Shown here: piece after piece, positions 1 through 10,559 of the stretch | Position numbering within the stretch: position 1 is the stretch's first letter | Layout: each line of letters opens with the position of its first letter | From: Toxorhynchites rutilus septentrionalis | Taxonomy: Eukaryota; Arthropoda; Insecta; Diptera; Culicidae | DNA: 64,000 nucleotides | NCBI RefSeq assembly: GCF_029784135.1 | Contig: NC_073744.1 | Coordinates: 32,932,439-32,996,438 of the forward strand | Direction: 5' to 3' | The notes under the pieces: generated by a model | Told to the model about the DNA's origin: nothing | Database searches by the model: none | What the model saw: only the letters and a program-made list of their open reading frames with translations | Position numbers and translations under genes: made by a program

Positions 1-799
1 AAGCAAGCTTGGTTGGAGATGCCTGGTGAAGGGTGCACGTCGTGGGTAAGGTACTCATGGTATAAAGACATAAAACTTGACTGAGGAGTCAGTTGGAGTA
101 GATTTTCGAAGTTATCAATCACCAATGGATTCATGATCTTGCAACGGATGAGAAATCTGTAGGATAATTCTGTGAACCGAAGAGTAAGCGGGGGTACTCC
201 TGCCAAAACTTCGAGACTCATCGTATGTGTCGAATGCAAACGCCCAATGGCTATACGCAAGCAACGATATTGTATTCTCTCCAGCTTGAGAATATGAATC
301 CTGGCAGCTGATCGGAAGCAAAATCTGCCATATTCTAACACTGATAATATCGTTGTTTTGTACAACTGAATGAGGTCTCCTGGATGGGCACCGCACCATG
401 TTCCGGTAATTGTTTGGAGAGAATTGATTCTTTGCTGGCATTTCTGTTTCAAATACGCAATGTGTCTCCCCCAGGTACATATAGAATCAAAATATACACC
501 CAGGTATTTGAAAAACATAGAGTGTTGGATCGTTTTGCCGGATAGGTGAAGCTGGAATTGGGCGGGTTCGTGCTTCCTAGAAAAAACGACCATTTCGGTT
601 TTCTCCGTAGAGAATTCGATACCCAGCTTGAGGGCCCACGTGAACAGATTGTTCAGGGTATCTTGCAACGACTTTTGCAGAACGACGGGATTAGTACCCG
701 TGATGGAAATAACTCCATCGTCTGCAAGTTGTCTCAGCGTGCAGTCTCGAGTTAGACAATCATCCATATCATTGACGTAAAAACTGTACAAGAGGGGGT
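1..799 (-). mobile_element. I-like non-LTR retrotransposon fragment (C-terminal part of RT)
   Basis: Seen: the minus strand closely parallels the larger element at about 14990-15690, with the same order of phrases: the LADD-type RT region near 720-790, then YLGV, TWG.HI, KCQQRIN, GTW.GAHP, SVLEYG and SLEVLAG blocks running to the left edge. The frame is broken, so only short ORFs survive. This is the end of the RT palm and thumb of an RNase H-encoding, I-like LINE. The left end runs out of the window. The right end stops abruptly at about 799, where a SINE begins. Inference: an old, inactive copy of the same or a sister family as the 13.6-17.7 kb element. Confidence 0.85.
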
Positions 800-1101
800 T
801 GACCATCTTTGTTTTGTTATAGAATAACTACGTCCACGCATAAATCATTATGTAAGCTTTGCTATTGGGGAAGCTCTGCTTGTAACAAGAAAAGAACATC
901 GGGTTGTTGTGCTATCAATGATCATATCAACTGCCTCCGCTGTCTGATCTGCTGATTAATGGAAGAACAGAAGCGATACTCTTACGCCTAAAAATGGCTA
1001 CTGTGTAATTTACTATTCATAGAAACCATGAACACGTACACGATTAAAAAACCCGGCTCTGTTACAGCTACAATGATAGTGAGCCTAAATAAAATAAACC
1101 A
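800..1101 (+). mobile_element. SINE-A copy, 5'-truncated
   Basis: Matches the body and tail of the full SINE-A copies at 42535-43018 and 45766-46285, read in reverse. It starts inside the post-tRNA region (GACCATCTTTG), lacks the tRNA-like head, and ends with the family tail: CGGCTC, a loop, GAGCC, then AAATAAAATAAA. It directly abuts the LINE fragment to its left with no unique sequence between. Confidence 0.8.
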
Positions 1102-2400
1102 AAGGGATAAAAAAAATTAATTAGTTTTTCTTGTGTTAGAAAAATTTTGAATATTGCAGCTTTTCCGCACCTAAAATGGAATAAGGAACTTTGCTATGAA
1201 ATACGTTTGCTGCGTCTCTGCGTCTCTGCGTCTTGGAAGCCACTGAATCTTGTACTGGAACTTGAAGCAACAAATGTAATGTTATCTCATGTAATTCGAT
1301 TTCATAAATAACAATATCTGGTTTACTGGATCTGCGCGAAAGCTTCCGAGCTAGCGTCGAATAAATTACAATCGGCGTTACGGCGTTCCGGTTGAAGAGC
1401 TTCAAAAACCCATTTTCTTTCTGGGAGTCGTTGACAACAAGTTCGCCCTAATCTTCGCAAATCCCCGGACCACTCTGCGAGAGAATAAATCACATTGGTA
1501 ATTGTGGATTCACTCTCAAAATAATATCAATCAACCCTCGCAACCGTCCGCAATCGGAAAACGCGGAAATCAAAGCGCACAACTGCGATAATGTTCTCCC
1601 CTCTCCTCCCCCGTCATGCTTCTAAATAGTGGTCTACGTTCATAAATTTACACCGAACGGGGAAATGGCGCTCGGTGGTTTGGCTATATTATACATACCG
1701 TCGAGTCGATTAATTTTAATTGCTTTCTCCGCGTTCGGTTTGGATGAAGAGACGCCCATGACTTTGATCCTCTGGTAATTCCCGATGATCGTTCCGGAGA
1801 TTAGTCATCCTTTCGCACCGGCCGTTTGATTTTGTGGTTGTGTGACGTCGGGTGGAGGCCGAAAAGCAGTGGGTTTGTACACCCCACCCCCGCCCGGCTG
1901 ATTTTAGGTTTTTAATTTACCATTCATTATTTGGTCTTTTGGAGATTTCGTGCAGGGGTTGTGAGATTTTGGGGTTGTGGTGTTGGACGTTGGTTGGTTG
2001 TTGGTTGGTTTGGGGGAAGAAATGGAATGACAGCCCGGAATGGGGGTTGGTTAAATTTTCATTTATCTGCGGGAGTGCTCACCAGGGAGTCGAAGCAATC
2101 GACAGAATGTATAATTAGCCTGATGCGAAGGGATATTGTCGTAGCGGGTCGTGGTTATAATGTTACTAAAGTGAGGGGAAACTTTAACTGAATGTGGACA
2201 TCAAATTGGGTATTTCGTTTTGGTATTGGATGGTGGTTTTTGCCGAAGAACATGGTCATCGAAAACCGTAGGGTCATTTCACGAAAAAATATTTAAAAAT
2301 ATTTGATATCAGTCCACCTGATATTTATAAAAATTAAAACAAAAGATTGCAAAACAATTTTGTCTTTTAATGTTTTGATGGTAATAGTATGTAATCAAAA
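1102..2400. other. Repeat-poor non-coding block
   Basis: I see no gene here. The stretch about 1430-2180 is richer in G+C and more complex than its surroundings. It contains several TAATTG/TAATT homeodomain-type words (near 1500 and 1700) and a G/T-rich tract near 1930-2060. Overlapping frames of about 88 codons exist but show no domain. Possible intron or regulatory DNA; that is inference only. Confidence 0.4.
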
Positions 2401-2403
2401 TTA

Positions 2404-2560
2404 TGATGAACAACATACGAGGGCGGTCCGATAAGTACTTAGCCTCATCGCCCGATGGTGTCAGTATCGCAAGAGAGATTACTTATCGGCACCCAAAACA
2501 AATGTTTTGTGGTTTCACACTTCGGAATTGAAATGTATAGTATAAGTCTTTGACTATGTT
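2404..2560 (+). mobile_element. Possible mariner-type terminal fragment
   Basis: The phrase GAGGGCGGTCCGATAAGTAC resembles the start of mariner terminal inverted repeats, which commonly carry a GGTCCGATAAGT-like word. No matching opposite end was found nearby and no transposase reading follows. A weak call based on one terminus. Confidence 0.35.
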
Positions 2561-2726
2561 ATCTACTGGACGGTACGATTCGTAAGTTCGAAATAGGGAT
2601 ATTGGAGGAGATTTTTGGAAAAAGGGGCTTCCATCAGGATTGCCATAATAAAACCTGTGTTTTTGGTCTCAAAAATCTATTTATCTGAGTTTTTTCTCAG
2701 AAAATCTGTATCGAAATCTGTATCAA

Positions 2727-3005
2727 CCCTTTGCGGTCGTTTGTGTGCTCTCAATCACCACAGCAGAGAAGTATACTGATATTATAATATATGCAACAAT
2801 GTATCAGTTCACACTTTTTCTAAACGAACTTTCATGTCTTTTGAACTTATTCAAAAACAGTAAATACTTATCAGAAGTTTACAAAAATAAAGGAATCTTC
2901 TTCATCTTTCATAATTTCACAAAGTTATACATCACTGGATTTCCAAGTAAAAATAATTGCGACCAGTACGACACACATGTCGATATTTGATAAGACCGTA
3001 AAGGG
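2727..3005. mobile_element. piggyBac-like MITE (279 bp)
   Basis: Inverted ends: the left begins CCCTTTGCGGTCG and the right ends GACCGTAAAGGG. The right end is followed by TTAA (3006-3009) and the left is preceded by TCAA (2723-2726), a one-base departure from TTAA. TTAA target duplication with CCC-initial termini is the piggyBac superfamily signature. The interior has no coding capacity beyond an 81-codon chance frame. Related ends occur at 22590-23197. Confidence 0.7.
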
Positions 3006-3164
3006 TTAAATTTTTTAGTTCAATTTTGAAGCATAATCTTAGCTTCAGTATCATTGATTGCCATAGTTATTATGAATTTGACGATCTTGATGGTATCCAC
3101 TTTAAAATTCGCATTCGCTGTGTTTTTCAGTAGGAAAAAAGATAAACATTGTTATTTATTTATT

Positions 3165-3500
3165 GTAAAGCTAGCCTTTTTTTATCCCATCTGTTTATTT
3201 TATTAGGCACGTTTAGCAATTCAGCTGTAACAGAGCTGAATTAATGTGTGTAAATTTTTATCTAACGATAAGTTTTTTGTATATTACACAGTAGCCATTT
3301 TTTGGCGTAAGAGTATTCTTATTTATTCGATACACATTTTTATCTATTACATAGTAGCCATTAGGTGCAAGAGTATTTCTATTATATCGATAAACATGTC
3401 GCCTTTTTTACGTCCTGAGAATTCTCCTATTGTTCGAATGTTCACAGTTGGAATGAACACAGCGGGACTGTTGATAGGAGACTTCCATTGTTGTTATCAA
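3165..3500 (-). mobile_element. Divergent SINE-A copy, head missing
   Basis: The minus-strand 3' tail is recognisable near 3205-3240 (CAGCTCTGTTACAGCTGAATTGC region). It is followed by repeated sub-units containing GCGTAAGAGTATTC and the TTCGAATGTTCACAGTTGGA region, all shared with the copy at 20570-21042. The tRNA-like head is absent. Same subfamily as the 20.6-kb copy, older than those near 42-46 kb. Confidence 0.65.
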
Positions 3501-3879
3501 TAGTACTTAATATGTAATAGTATTAATAGTATTAGCTAGCCGATGACGCAGACTTTTGCATCTTTTCGCCTTAGATTGAACATGAAAAAGCAGTACTACA
3601 CGTTTCATATGAATGCCAAAATGACACTCATTCAGATTGATTCGAATGTTTTATGAATAAAATTGGTTAGTTGGGAAAAATATTATTGAGATCAAGCCAT
3701 AACTAATATTGGGTCGTTATTTTGAAAAATCTGTAAATCTGTATGAAAACCTGAAAAATCTGTAATCTGTATGTACAGATTCTTGGTTTCAAAAAGTCTG
3801 AAAAATCTGTATAAATACAGATTATTCTGTAGATATGGTAACCCTGGCTTCCATACGCTAACAAATTGTAGTCCTAAGC

Positions 3880-4345
3880 CAACCTCCTCATGATCCTTAA
3901 TTTTAAATTTGATTGTGTAGTTTATACGGTTTGGTGATAGAGGGCGCTATATTTTCATGTTTTTTTTTTCTTGAAAGCTCAGACTTTTTTGCATAACATA
4001 ATTTGATTCCATTTGCTTGATTAATTCTTGAGTTATTCAGAAACCCTTCCCCCAATCCTGTAGAGAAAAGGAGGAGTGTCAAACCACCTTAGAAACGTTC
4101 CTTGCCTCCTAAAACCTCTACATGACAAATTTGGTTCTGTTTGCTTGATTAGTTCTTGAGTTATGCAGAGATTTATGCTTCATTGGTATGGCAGCCATAG
4201 GGAAAACTGTATGGGAAAAATCGATCCTAAAATTTCAAAAAGTTACCCCATAAGAAATGTTAATAGAAACACCCTATGCAAAATATCAACTCAATCGGAC
4301 TTAAGGGAGCGCGAAGCGTCGTTTGTCGATTTTTGACAAAAAAGA
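3880..4345 (+). repeat. Dispersed repeat units shared with 35.0-35.8 kb and 63.7-64.0 kb
   Basis: Two recognisable modules. Near 4020-4190 is TTGCTTGATTA.TTCTTGAGTTATGCAGA followed by a 'tatggcagcc' phrase. Near 4195-4330 is ATGGGAAAAATCGATCCTAAAATTTC, then 'aactcaatcggacttaag'. Both recur in the same order at about 34990-35790, and the first recurs inverted at 63840-64000. No terminal repeats identified; class unknown. Confidence 0.6.
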
Positions 4346-4446
4346 TTTCTCGAGACGGCAGTTTTTCTCGACGTTTCATTCAACTTTACGACATTTGGCA
4401 TAAAAAAATCGAGATGACAATTTTCATTGGCACCCTTATATACATA

Positions 4447-4960
4447 TCAGGTTGGAGAAAAAGTTATTCATTATTTTCTCGGTAGCTGGCTTTAGTGATC
4501 AATATTTCACGTAATATCGATCGCACAATTTCAAGTTTAGGCTCGTTGTAAAGGTGATATTTCACACAAAAAAAAAATCTTTCTTTAATTTTTTTTAGTG
4601 CAATACTCTAAATTAGGATCCTATTATCATCAAATGGACCGGTTGAAGCTAGCGATTGACCAGAAACGTTCATAATTGGCCAACAGAAGAGGTGTTGTGT
4701 TCCAACAGGACAACGCAAGGCCACACAATTCCGAGAGCTTGATTGGGATGTTTTAATGCATTCACCATATAGTCCGGACCTGGCACCAAGCGATTACCAT
4801 CTTTTTCTCGCATTGCAAAATTTTCAGAGTAGTAAAAATGGGATCAAGAGAAGATTGTAAAAATTTATTGCTAGAGCTCGCCAAAAAAGACCAAGACTTC
4901 TATGATGGAGACATTATGAAGCTACCTTTAGAATAGCAACAAATTTAACAACAAAACGGT
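4447..4960 (+). mobile_element. mariner (irritans-type) fossil, internally deleted
   Basis: The left end, TCAGGTTGGAGAAAAAGTTA followed by TTTTCTCGGTAGCTGGC, resembles irritans-group mariner termini and leader. After a short spacer, the reading resumes in the C-terminal half of the transposase: VFQQDNARPH (second catalytic Asp) near 4699-4728, and HSPYSPDLAPSDYHLF (third Asp) near 4758-4806. This is the mariner D34D arrangement. Stops and frameshifts occur throughout, the N-terminal half is missing and no right terminus was found. Inactive. Confidence 0.8.
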
Positions 4961-4974
4961 GCATATTCTAGTGG

Positions 4975-5200
4975 TTGTTAGAATTTCGAAAAAAATTATA
5001 GTTTTGTTCCTCATCGCAATTTTTTTCAAATTTTTCCATTAGAGTGGTCATTTCCATTTTAAGGTGGTGCGAAAAATCATTTTACTCTCTTTTTTTTTAA
5101 AATGACTTTTTTCAACAGCTCATAACTATTGATCTACTGAACCGATTCAGATGATTGACATATCAAATCAAAGCCAATGAATTTATATTAGAGATGGACA
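4975..5200. repeat. Fragment of the repeat family seen at 6930-7395 and 8095-8565
   Basis: Contains the 'ccgattcagatgattgacatatcaaatcaaagcc' type module and the 'gttttgttcctcatcgcaa' and 'gtcatttccattttaagg' phrases in inverted order relative to the two downstream copies. No coding potential. Confidence 0.5.
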
Positions 5201-5560
5201 AACAATCCACGAACGGTACGAAAGAGCTAGTTCACCAAAAAGAGCGAACAAACGCTCGTTCTCTTTCAAAGAACGGTAGTTCAAACCGAAATAGTCCATA
5301 TATAAAACGCGGGGAAAACATCTTGAAACGATAGGAAGAAACATTTTCTAGTGGAAAAACATATTTAAACACAATTCATATTGGAAAAAATGGATTAATT
5401 CAATATTTCTCTACGAATCTGAATTTCCACCGTGGAATCGAGATATTGGTGAATTCACCATAGTTCACCGACTTCGGTGAACGTGAACGTGAAAAGAGTG
5501 TAGAATATAGACGTCAAATTATTCCCCCTTTAATGTTTACGATCGAATGTCCCAAGGCAT
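5200..5560. repeat. Short palindrome-rich AT region
   Basis: Phrases such as GAACGGTACGAAAGAGC and GAGCGAACAAACGCTCGTTC form local hairpins, and GTTCACC/GGTGAAC words recur to 5480. MITE-like in texture, but I could not define both ends. No gene seen. Confidence 0.4.
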
Positions 5561-5589
5561 TCTGAAAATTATTTCACCGTGAACTGTAA

Positions 5590-5937
5590 GGCGCCTCGCA
5601 CACCGGAGCAATAAGCAACTAGCAACTATCAACATGCAATAAGCAATATTATCGCCAATGGATTTTTCCATTTAATCTTTGTTGATCTCGCATACCGACG
5701 CAATACGATATCGCTGTCGCCTTTACAGAGCAACACATGTCGCTAGCAACACGGCGTGTCGGTTGAAGAGCAACTTATCGCCCATATTTTGACAAGTTTC
5801 GTACATTAAGCCGATTGTTTGCATAATGTCGGGGGTTTTTATTGCTCTGGTATGCGAAGAACAACAAAATATGTTTCCTGTTGCATATTGCGTATTGCAG
5901 TTTGCTAGTTGTTTATTGCTCCGGTGTGCGAGCCGCC
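5590..5937. mobile_element. PIF/Harbinger-like MITE (348 bp)
   Basis: Terminal inverted repeats of about 36 bp start GGCGCCTCGCACACCGGAGC on the left. On the right the complement starts GGCGGCTCGCACACCGGAGC, and both continue AATAA(G/A)CAACTAGCAA with two mismatches in all. The element is flanked by TAA on both sides (5587-5589 and 5938-5940). A 3-bp TWA duplication with GG-initial ends is the PIF/Harbinger signature. No transposase, hence non-autonomous. The near-identity of the ends suggests a fairly recent insertion. Confidence 0.85.
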
Positions 5938-5940
5938 TAA

Positions 5941-6925
5941 AAGTATATGGGCCTTATTCCAAAATAAACTACACGTGAAAACAATATGGAGTGAGTACAA
6001 CCTTATTCCGGATTGCACGACACTGTAAACCGATGTTATTCTGGTTTACACTTCACGCTCTCGTTTGTGTAAACAGAGCAATTCCTCGTGCTCTTCATAA
6101 TCGCTAATCATACACTCTCCCAAAAACATAGTGTATATGACAAGTTTTTTGCTAAATATTACCAATGATTAGTAGTTTTTGAATCTATCTGAATCTATTT
6201 TTCAAGTACATTTTGCTTGAAAAAATAAATCTTGCAGCTTTTTTCCCCATGCTGTCTGTTTTTCCCATGCTGTCAAACGTTTCTCATATAAGAAGAGCAA
6301 ACGTTTTCGTTACTCGGGCTTTGTTATTAACCTTTTGTGACCGAAATAGAATTGAAATAAAGGTTGTAATTTGGGTAATTCGTATTTTTTAGAAAGGAAA
6401 AAGGTTCAAATAATACAATTCTAACCTAAACACATTTGGCGAGAAGTAAAATTGAATTACAATAAAGTTTAGAGAAGTTTTGAAGTCAATAATATTGAAA
6501 TTTCTGAAAATACCAAAACTAATTTCTGAAAATCTATCAAAATGTCAGTTGTGCTTTCATGATTTCAAACGTTCGCATTAATTGATGATAAAATGTAGTT
6601 CATTCATTTAATTTAATTAGATTATTTCTGCCTTTCATAACAATACTTTCTCTATGTGGTTTATTTTAAGATAAGAAACTTTCTCTTCCTGATTATTGAC
6701 ATTTCAATTGGATTCTTTTTGACAACCAATTTGATTCTATTCGCATGGCCCAGATTCGTACTAGTTACGCGATAGCAATGGTAAACAAATGTCAGATCGG
6801 TCAGTATAACACAGTTAAAGCCAATCAGCTAGCCTTTTCTGAAAAAAATGACACATTTGCCAATTAACTGAATTCTAACCGCATACATCCAGTCTAGTCG
6901 CATAGAAATATTAAACGAAGACTGA
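5941..6925. other. AT-rich intergenic DNA without a recognised feature
   Basis: I see no gene, tRNA or bounded transposon. Local inverted phrases occur (for example GTTTACAC words near 6030-6080), but no pair of element ends was established. Confidence 0.4.
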
Positions 6926-6929
6926 AAAC

Positions 6930-7395
6930 ATGTTAACTTTTGAAAAATTATAACTTAAAAACGAAAAATAACACATCTCTGAGTTTTGGATATGTTATGT
7001 GAAAAAAACTCGGCTTTCAAGAAAAAATGTAAATAAAATAATATAAAATAACACATTAAATAATTACGAAATCAAAATCCATTTTTTGCAATTTTTGTAT
7101 TTTTCAAAAAGATCATCTAATTGGCTTTAATTTTATGTGTCGATCATCTGAATCGGTGCAGTCGATCAAAAGTTATGAATTTTTGAAATTTGAAAATTTT
7201 GACAAGTCACTTTTGGAAATAAGAGGAAAAAGTTGATTTTTCGGACAACCCTAAAATGGAAATGGTCACCCTACTGAAAATAATAAAAAATTACGGGTCT
7301 AATGTTTTGCGATAAAGAACAAAATTTCCACTTTTGACGAAAATCTGAGAACCTATATATCGGTTTGGCATGGAATGGCTGTATAATATTTTAGT
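6930..7395 (+). repeat. Dispersed repeat, copy 1
   Basis: Shares an ordered series of modules with 8095-8565: 'attataact.aa.aacgaaaaa', 'atgttatgtgaaaa', 'tcatctgaatcggt.cagt', 'ggaaaaagttgatt.ttcggaca', and the terminal 'tcggtttggcatggaatggc' at about 7361-7380. Part of the set recurs at 51290-51640. No ORF and no clear TIR pair. Probably a non-autonomous DNA element family. Confidence 0.65.
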
Positions 7396-7399
7396 GCGT

Positions 7400-8090
7400 T
7401 GGGGACCAAATCTAGGGTAAAAGATGCTGATTACTCCAGTCGAAACTATGATCTTGGTTTGTTCACTTTTCTGAATGCTCTAGTTCAGCGCACCTGTGTC
7501 AAATTAGATATTCAAATATTTCCAAACACATAACTAAGATTGTTTTTTTCATGATTAACAGTAGTTTTATAGGATATTTTTACAGATTCACATGTTTTAA
7601 AGGTCTTATATGGTCTTTATGGACGTTATAGTCCACCTTCTATTGGCCTCCTTCTATACGCCTCTCATTTCAGATAACTTTTAATCAATCACCAGATGAT
7701 TATTTGGTACGTATTCAGACCTTTTCTGGATTATAACACTTCTTCTACATATCACTTACAAATATTGCCGTCATCGTGGTTGCACACCATTTGTATCAGA
7801 TTTATATATCTAAATAATGTAATGAATGCACCTCGATGACCTCAATTCGGAAATAAAGTTTCTTTGTGTTGAGTGATGTTCACCTTTAGAATACTCAAGA
7901 AAGGGCAATATTTTGAAGAAAGCCTAAATTATGAATTGATTAATATGATGACAGTAAACTCAAGCAAGGAGGAATGCAACATCTACTTGAAAATTCGAAA
8001 TTCATCATTCAAAAATGGTGATTTCTAAAACCGGACAAACCATGATCATTTTTTGGATAGACCATGATCGAAAAGTGGTGGCTCAAACCA
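7400..8090. other. AT-rich spacer between two repeat copies
   Basis: Nothing recognisable apart from AT-rich sequence. It may be the interior of a larger element bounded by the flanking copies, but this was not demonstrated. Confidence 0.35.
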
Positions 8091-8094
8091 TCCG

Positions 8095-8565
8095 TTAACT
8101 TTGAATAATTATAACTCAAGAACGAAAAAAACGCCTCTCTGGTTCCGACTTATGTTATGTGAAAATTCCTCTGCTTTCCAGTTAAAAATATAAAAAAATA
8201 TAGCGCCCTTGGTCCCGAGACTACGAAAACAATAAAAAACGAATACAATCAATAATAACGCGAGTAGAATTCAAATTTTCTGCAGGTATAGATTTTTTTT
8301 CAAAAAAGACCAGGCGATTGGCTTTAATTTGATATGTCGATTATCTGAATCGGTTCAGTAGCTCAAAAGTTTTTGAAAATAAGTCATTTTCGGAAAAAAG
8401 AGGAAAAAGTTGATTGTTCGGACAACCCTAAAATGAAAATGTTCACCTTACTGAAAAAATAAAAAATACGGGTCTAATGTTTCGCTATAAAGAATAAAAC
8501 TTCCACTTTTCATTAAACTTTGAGAGCCACTATATCGGTTTGGCATGGAATGGCTGTGTATATAA
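8095..8565 (+). repeat. Dispersed repeat, copy 2
   Basis: Direct-orientation partner of 6930-7395, about 1.16 kb downstream, ending with the same TCGGTTTGGCATGGAATGGC phrase at about 8535-8554. Sequence divergence between the copies is visible throughout, so they are old. Confidence 0.65.
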
Positions 8566-9870
8566 GTAATGACCAAAGTGGCGATTACGATATAAAAAAT
8601 AAATTTATTTTCACTAAATTTAAAGATTACACATCAAAGTTCATACTAAGACTAAATGCTATCTTCTGTTCCCTGCCTTTTTATAATGTCGGTATCTCGC
8701 GTCAGCAGATTCCTTGTTATCCGTACGGTCGCGTTGTTTCCAGATCGGGTTCCTTTGAATGATGTCGCGTGGTCAGCCGTTGTCATCAGTTGTTATGGCT
8801 CGTGATTGTCTTGATGGGAGGCCTCTGGATGCAATCTGATCCTGGTTGCATCGGTTGTTATGATTCGTTGTTGCTCTAAGTGGTCGTGTGGGGTACATCT
8901 GGTCGTAACGTATATATATATTTTTGTAAAATATAATATATGTGCAATTCGAAATGAAATCGAACTATAAATGCAGATTTTAAAAAATTAGTCCTACCGA
9001 AATAGTGTCTTAGAAAGAATTATAGAGTATTGATGTCCAAACGTGAACAAAATATAATTTGAGGAAAAAGTCAATTCTTTTTTTATTTACAAAAAAAAAC
9101 TTTTATTTGCAATATCTAAAATAATTTTTTTTATTTTTTTTATTTCTTCATATGAAAAGAATTCATACAGAAAATTAAAAAAATGGGTACAAGATGGTAA
9201 AACTATTATTGACGAACTTTGTGGAACATTGATTTTTTATTTATTTTAGAAACTTTGAATTTTTGTATGTTAACAATCATTTTTGGCCACAAATTATAAA
9301 TCCTGATGTGATTTAAAATAAAAAAGTACATTATCAAACATCTTCTAAATGCAGCCATTCTCGAGATATTTAAAAAAATATTTCTAATTTATTGTCTTTT
9401 TTATAGTAAATAGGCTCTTTTAATATGTTTGACGTATTATACCATCATGTTCATAATTTTTTTTTAAATACCATAATGAGGTAAAAATATATGTTTATTT
9501 CAATGAAGATAGAATTAATTTCATTTGAGCCCTTTATTATGTTCTGTTTTATTTTTATTTATTGTTAGTGAGTTCAGGACGGTGAATACCGTTGCAAGCA
9601 GAAAATAAGTATGTGTTCGTTGTCTATGATGCGAACGTACATAATATTATATAATATGCAAACAATATTTATTTCCAGCTTCTTGGGGCATTTCGCACAT
9701 ATTAACAATATCATGCAGTTAGCAGTGGAATTCGGTGCAAATTTTAGTGTGTAAAATTAATAACAAAAAATATTTTTACCAATCTTTATTTCTTTAAAAA
9801 CATTATGTAAAAAAGAAATTGTTTTTTGTAGGGCAATTTCTGTTTTTAAAAATAAAAACTAAAAAAAAAT
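8566..9870. other. Very AT-rich non-coding stretch
   Basis: No gene or bounded element found. Poly-A/T runs and short AT words dominate from 8900 to 9870. The 80-codon open frame at 8520-8762 has no recognisable domain and overlaps the end of a repeat. Confidence 0.4.
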
Positions 9871-9874
9871 ATTA

Positions 9875-10231
9875 CAGTGATTCGTCCTTTATTGGACATC
9901 TAGCCAATTGGACAGACCAGTAATGCGACACGAATGATTGAACATTTGATCCTCTAATTGGACATTTTTGTAAACAACATTTGTGCAAGTTTCTACAACA
10001 CGAAATAATTTTAGGAGGATTTTTTTCATTTTTCAACCATTTCACTAGATTACGTTTTTTGTGCACTTTTCTAATGGTTATTTGTTAAATTTTCAATGAT
10101 TTTCCTGTTTTAACTTGTTTTCCACATTGTGTTGTGTTTGTTGATTTGTTGTTGTCCAATTACAGGTTACAATCGCCTCTAATGCGGCACTGAGTGATGT
10201 CTCGGTATGTCCAATTAGAGGCGAATCATTT
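9875..10231. mobile_element. TA-flanked MITE with CAGTGATTCG ends (about 357 bp)
   Basis: The left end reads TA then CAGTGATTCGTCCTTTATTG-GACAT. The right end, complemented, reads ATGATTCGCCTCTAATTGGACAT after a TTTA/TA flank. Imperfect inverted repeats of about 25 bp share GATTCG.CT.T.ATTGGACAT. The words CCTCTAATTGGAC and GTCCAATTA also recur internally. CAGTG-type termini with TA flanks fit a pogo/Tc1-related non-autonomous element. No transposase. Confidence 0.65.
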
Positions 10232-10559
10232 TATATTCAATTGGTTCATGGAATAGAGAGATGAATAAAGATTAATTTACTTTAATTCTGGAATTAATCG
10301 GTTCAGTAAAACATGACATATCGTGTATGCCAGTTTGAAAAAAAAATCTAGATTCGAGAAAAACGTGTTTGAAGTTTTGAGTCAAGGCCGTACTGGATTA
10401 GAAATCGCATCACTCGATGAGTAATGAGATTTTCGAAAAGCCCTTTCTATGGACTGCTCTTGAATGTCTAAAAATCGTAAATATGAAAAAAAAGATTTTT
10501 TCTAATTTCTAGACTACAATATCCCGTTAAATGAATTTTTACCTGGGAAAATTAGTTTC

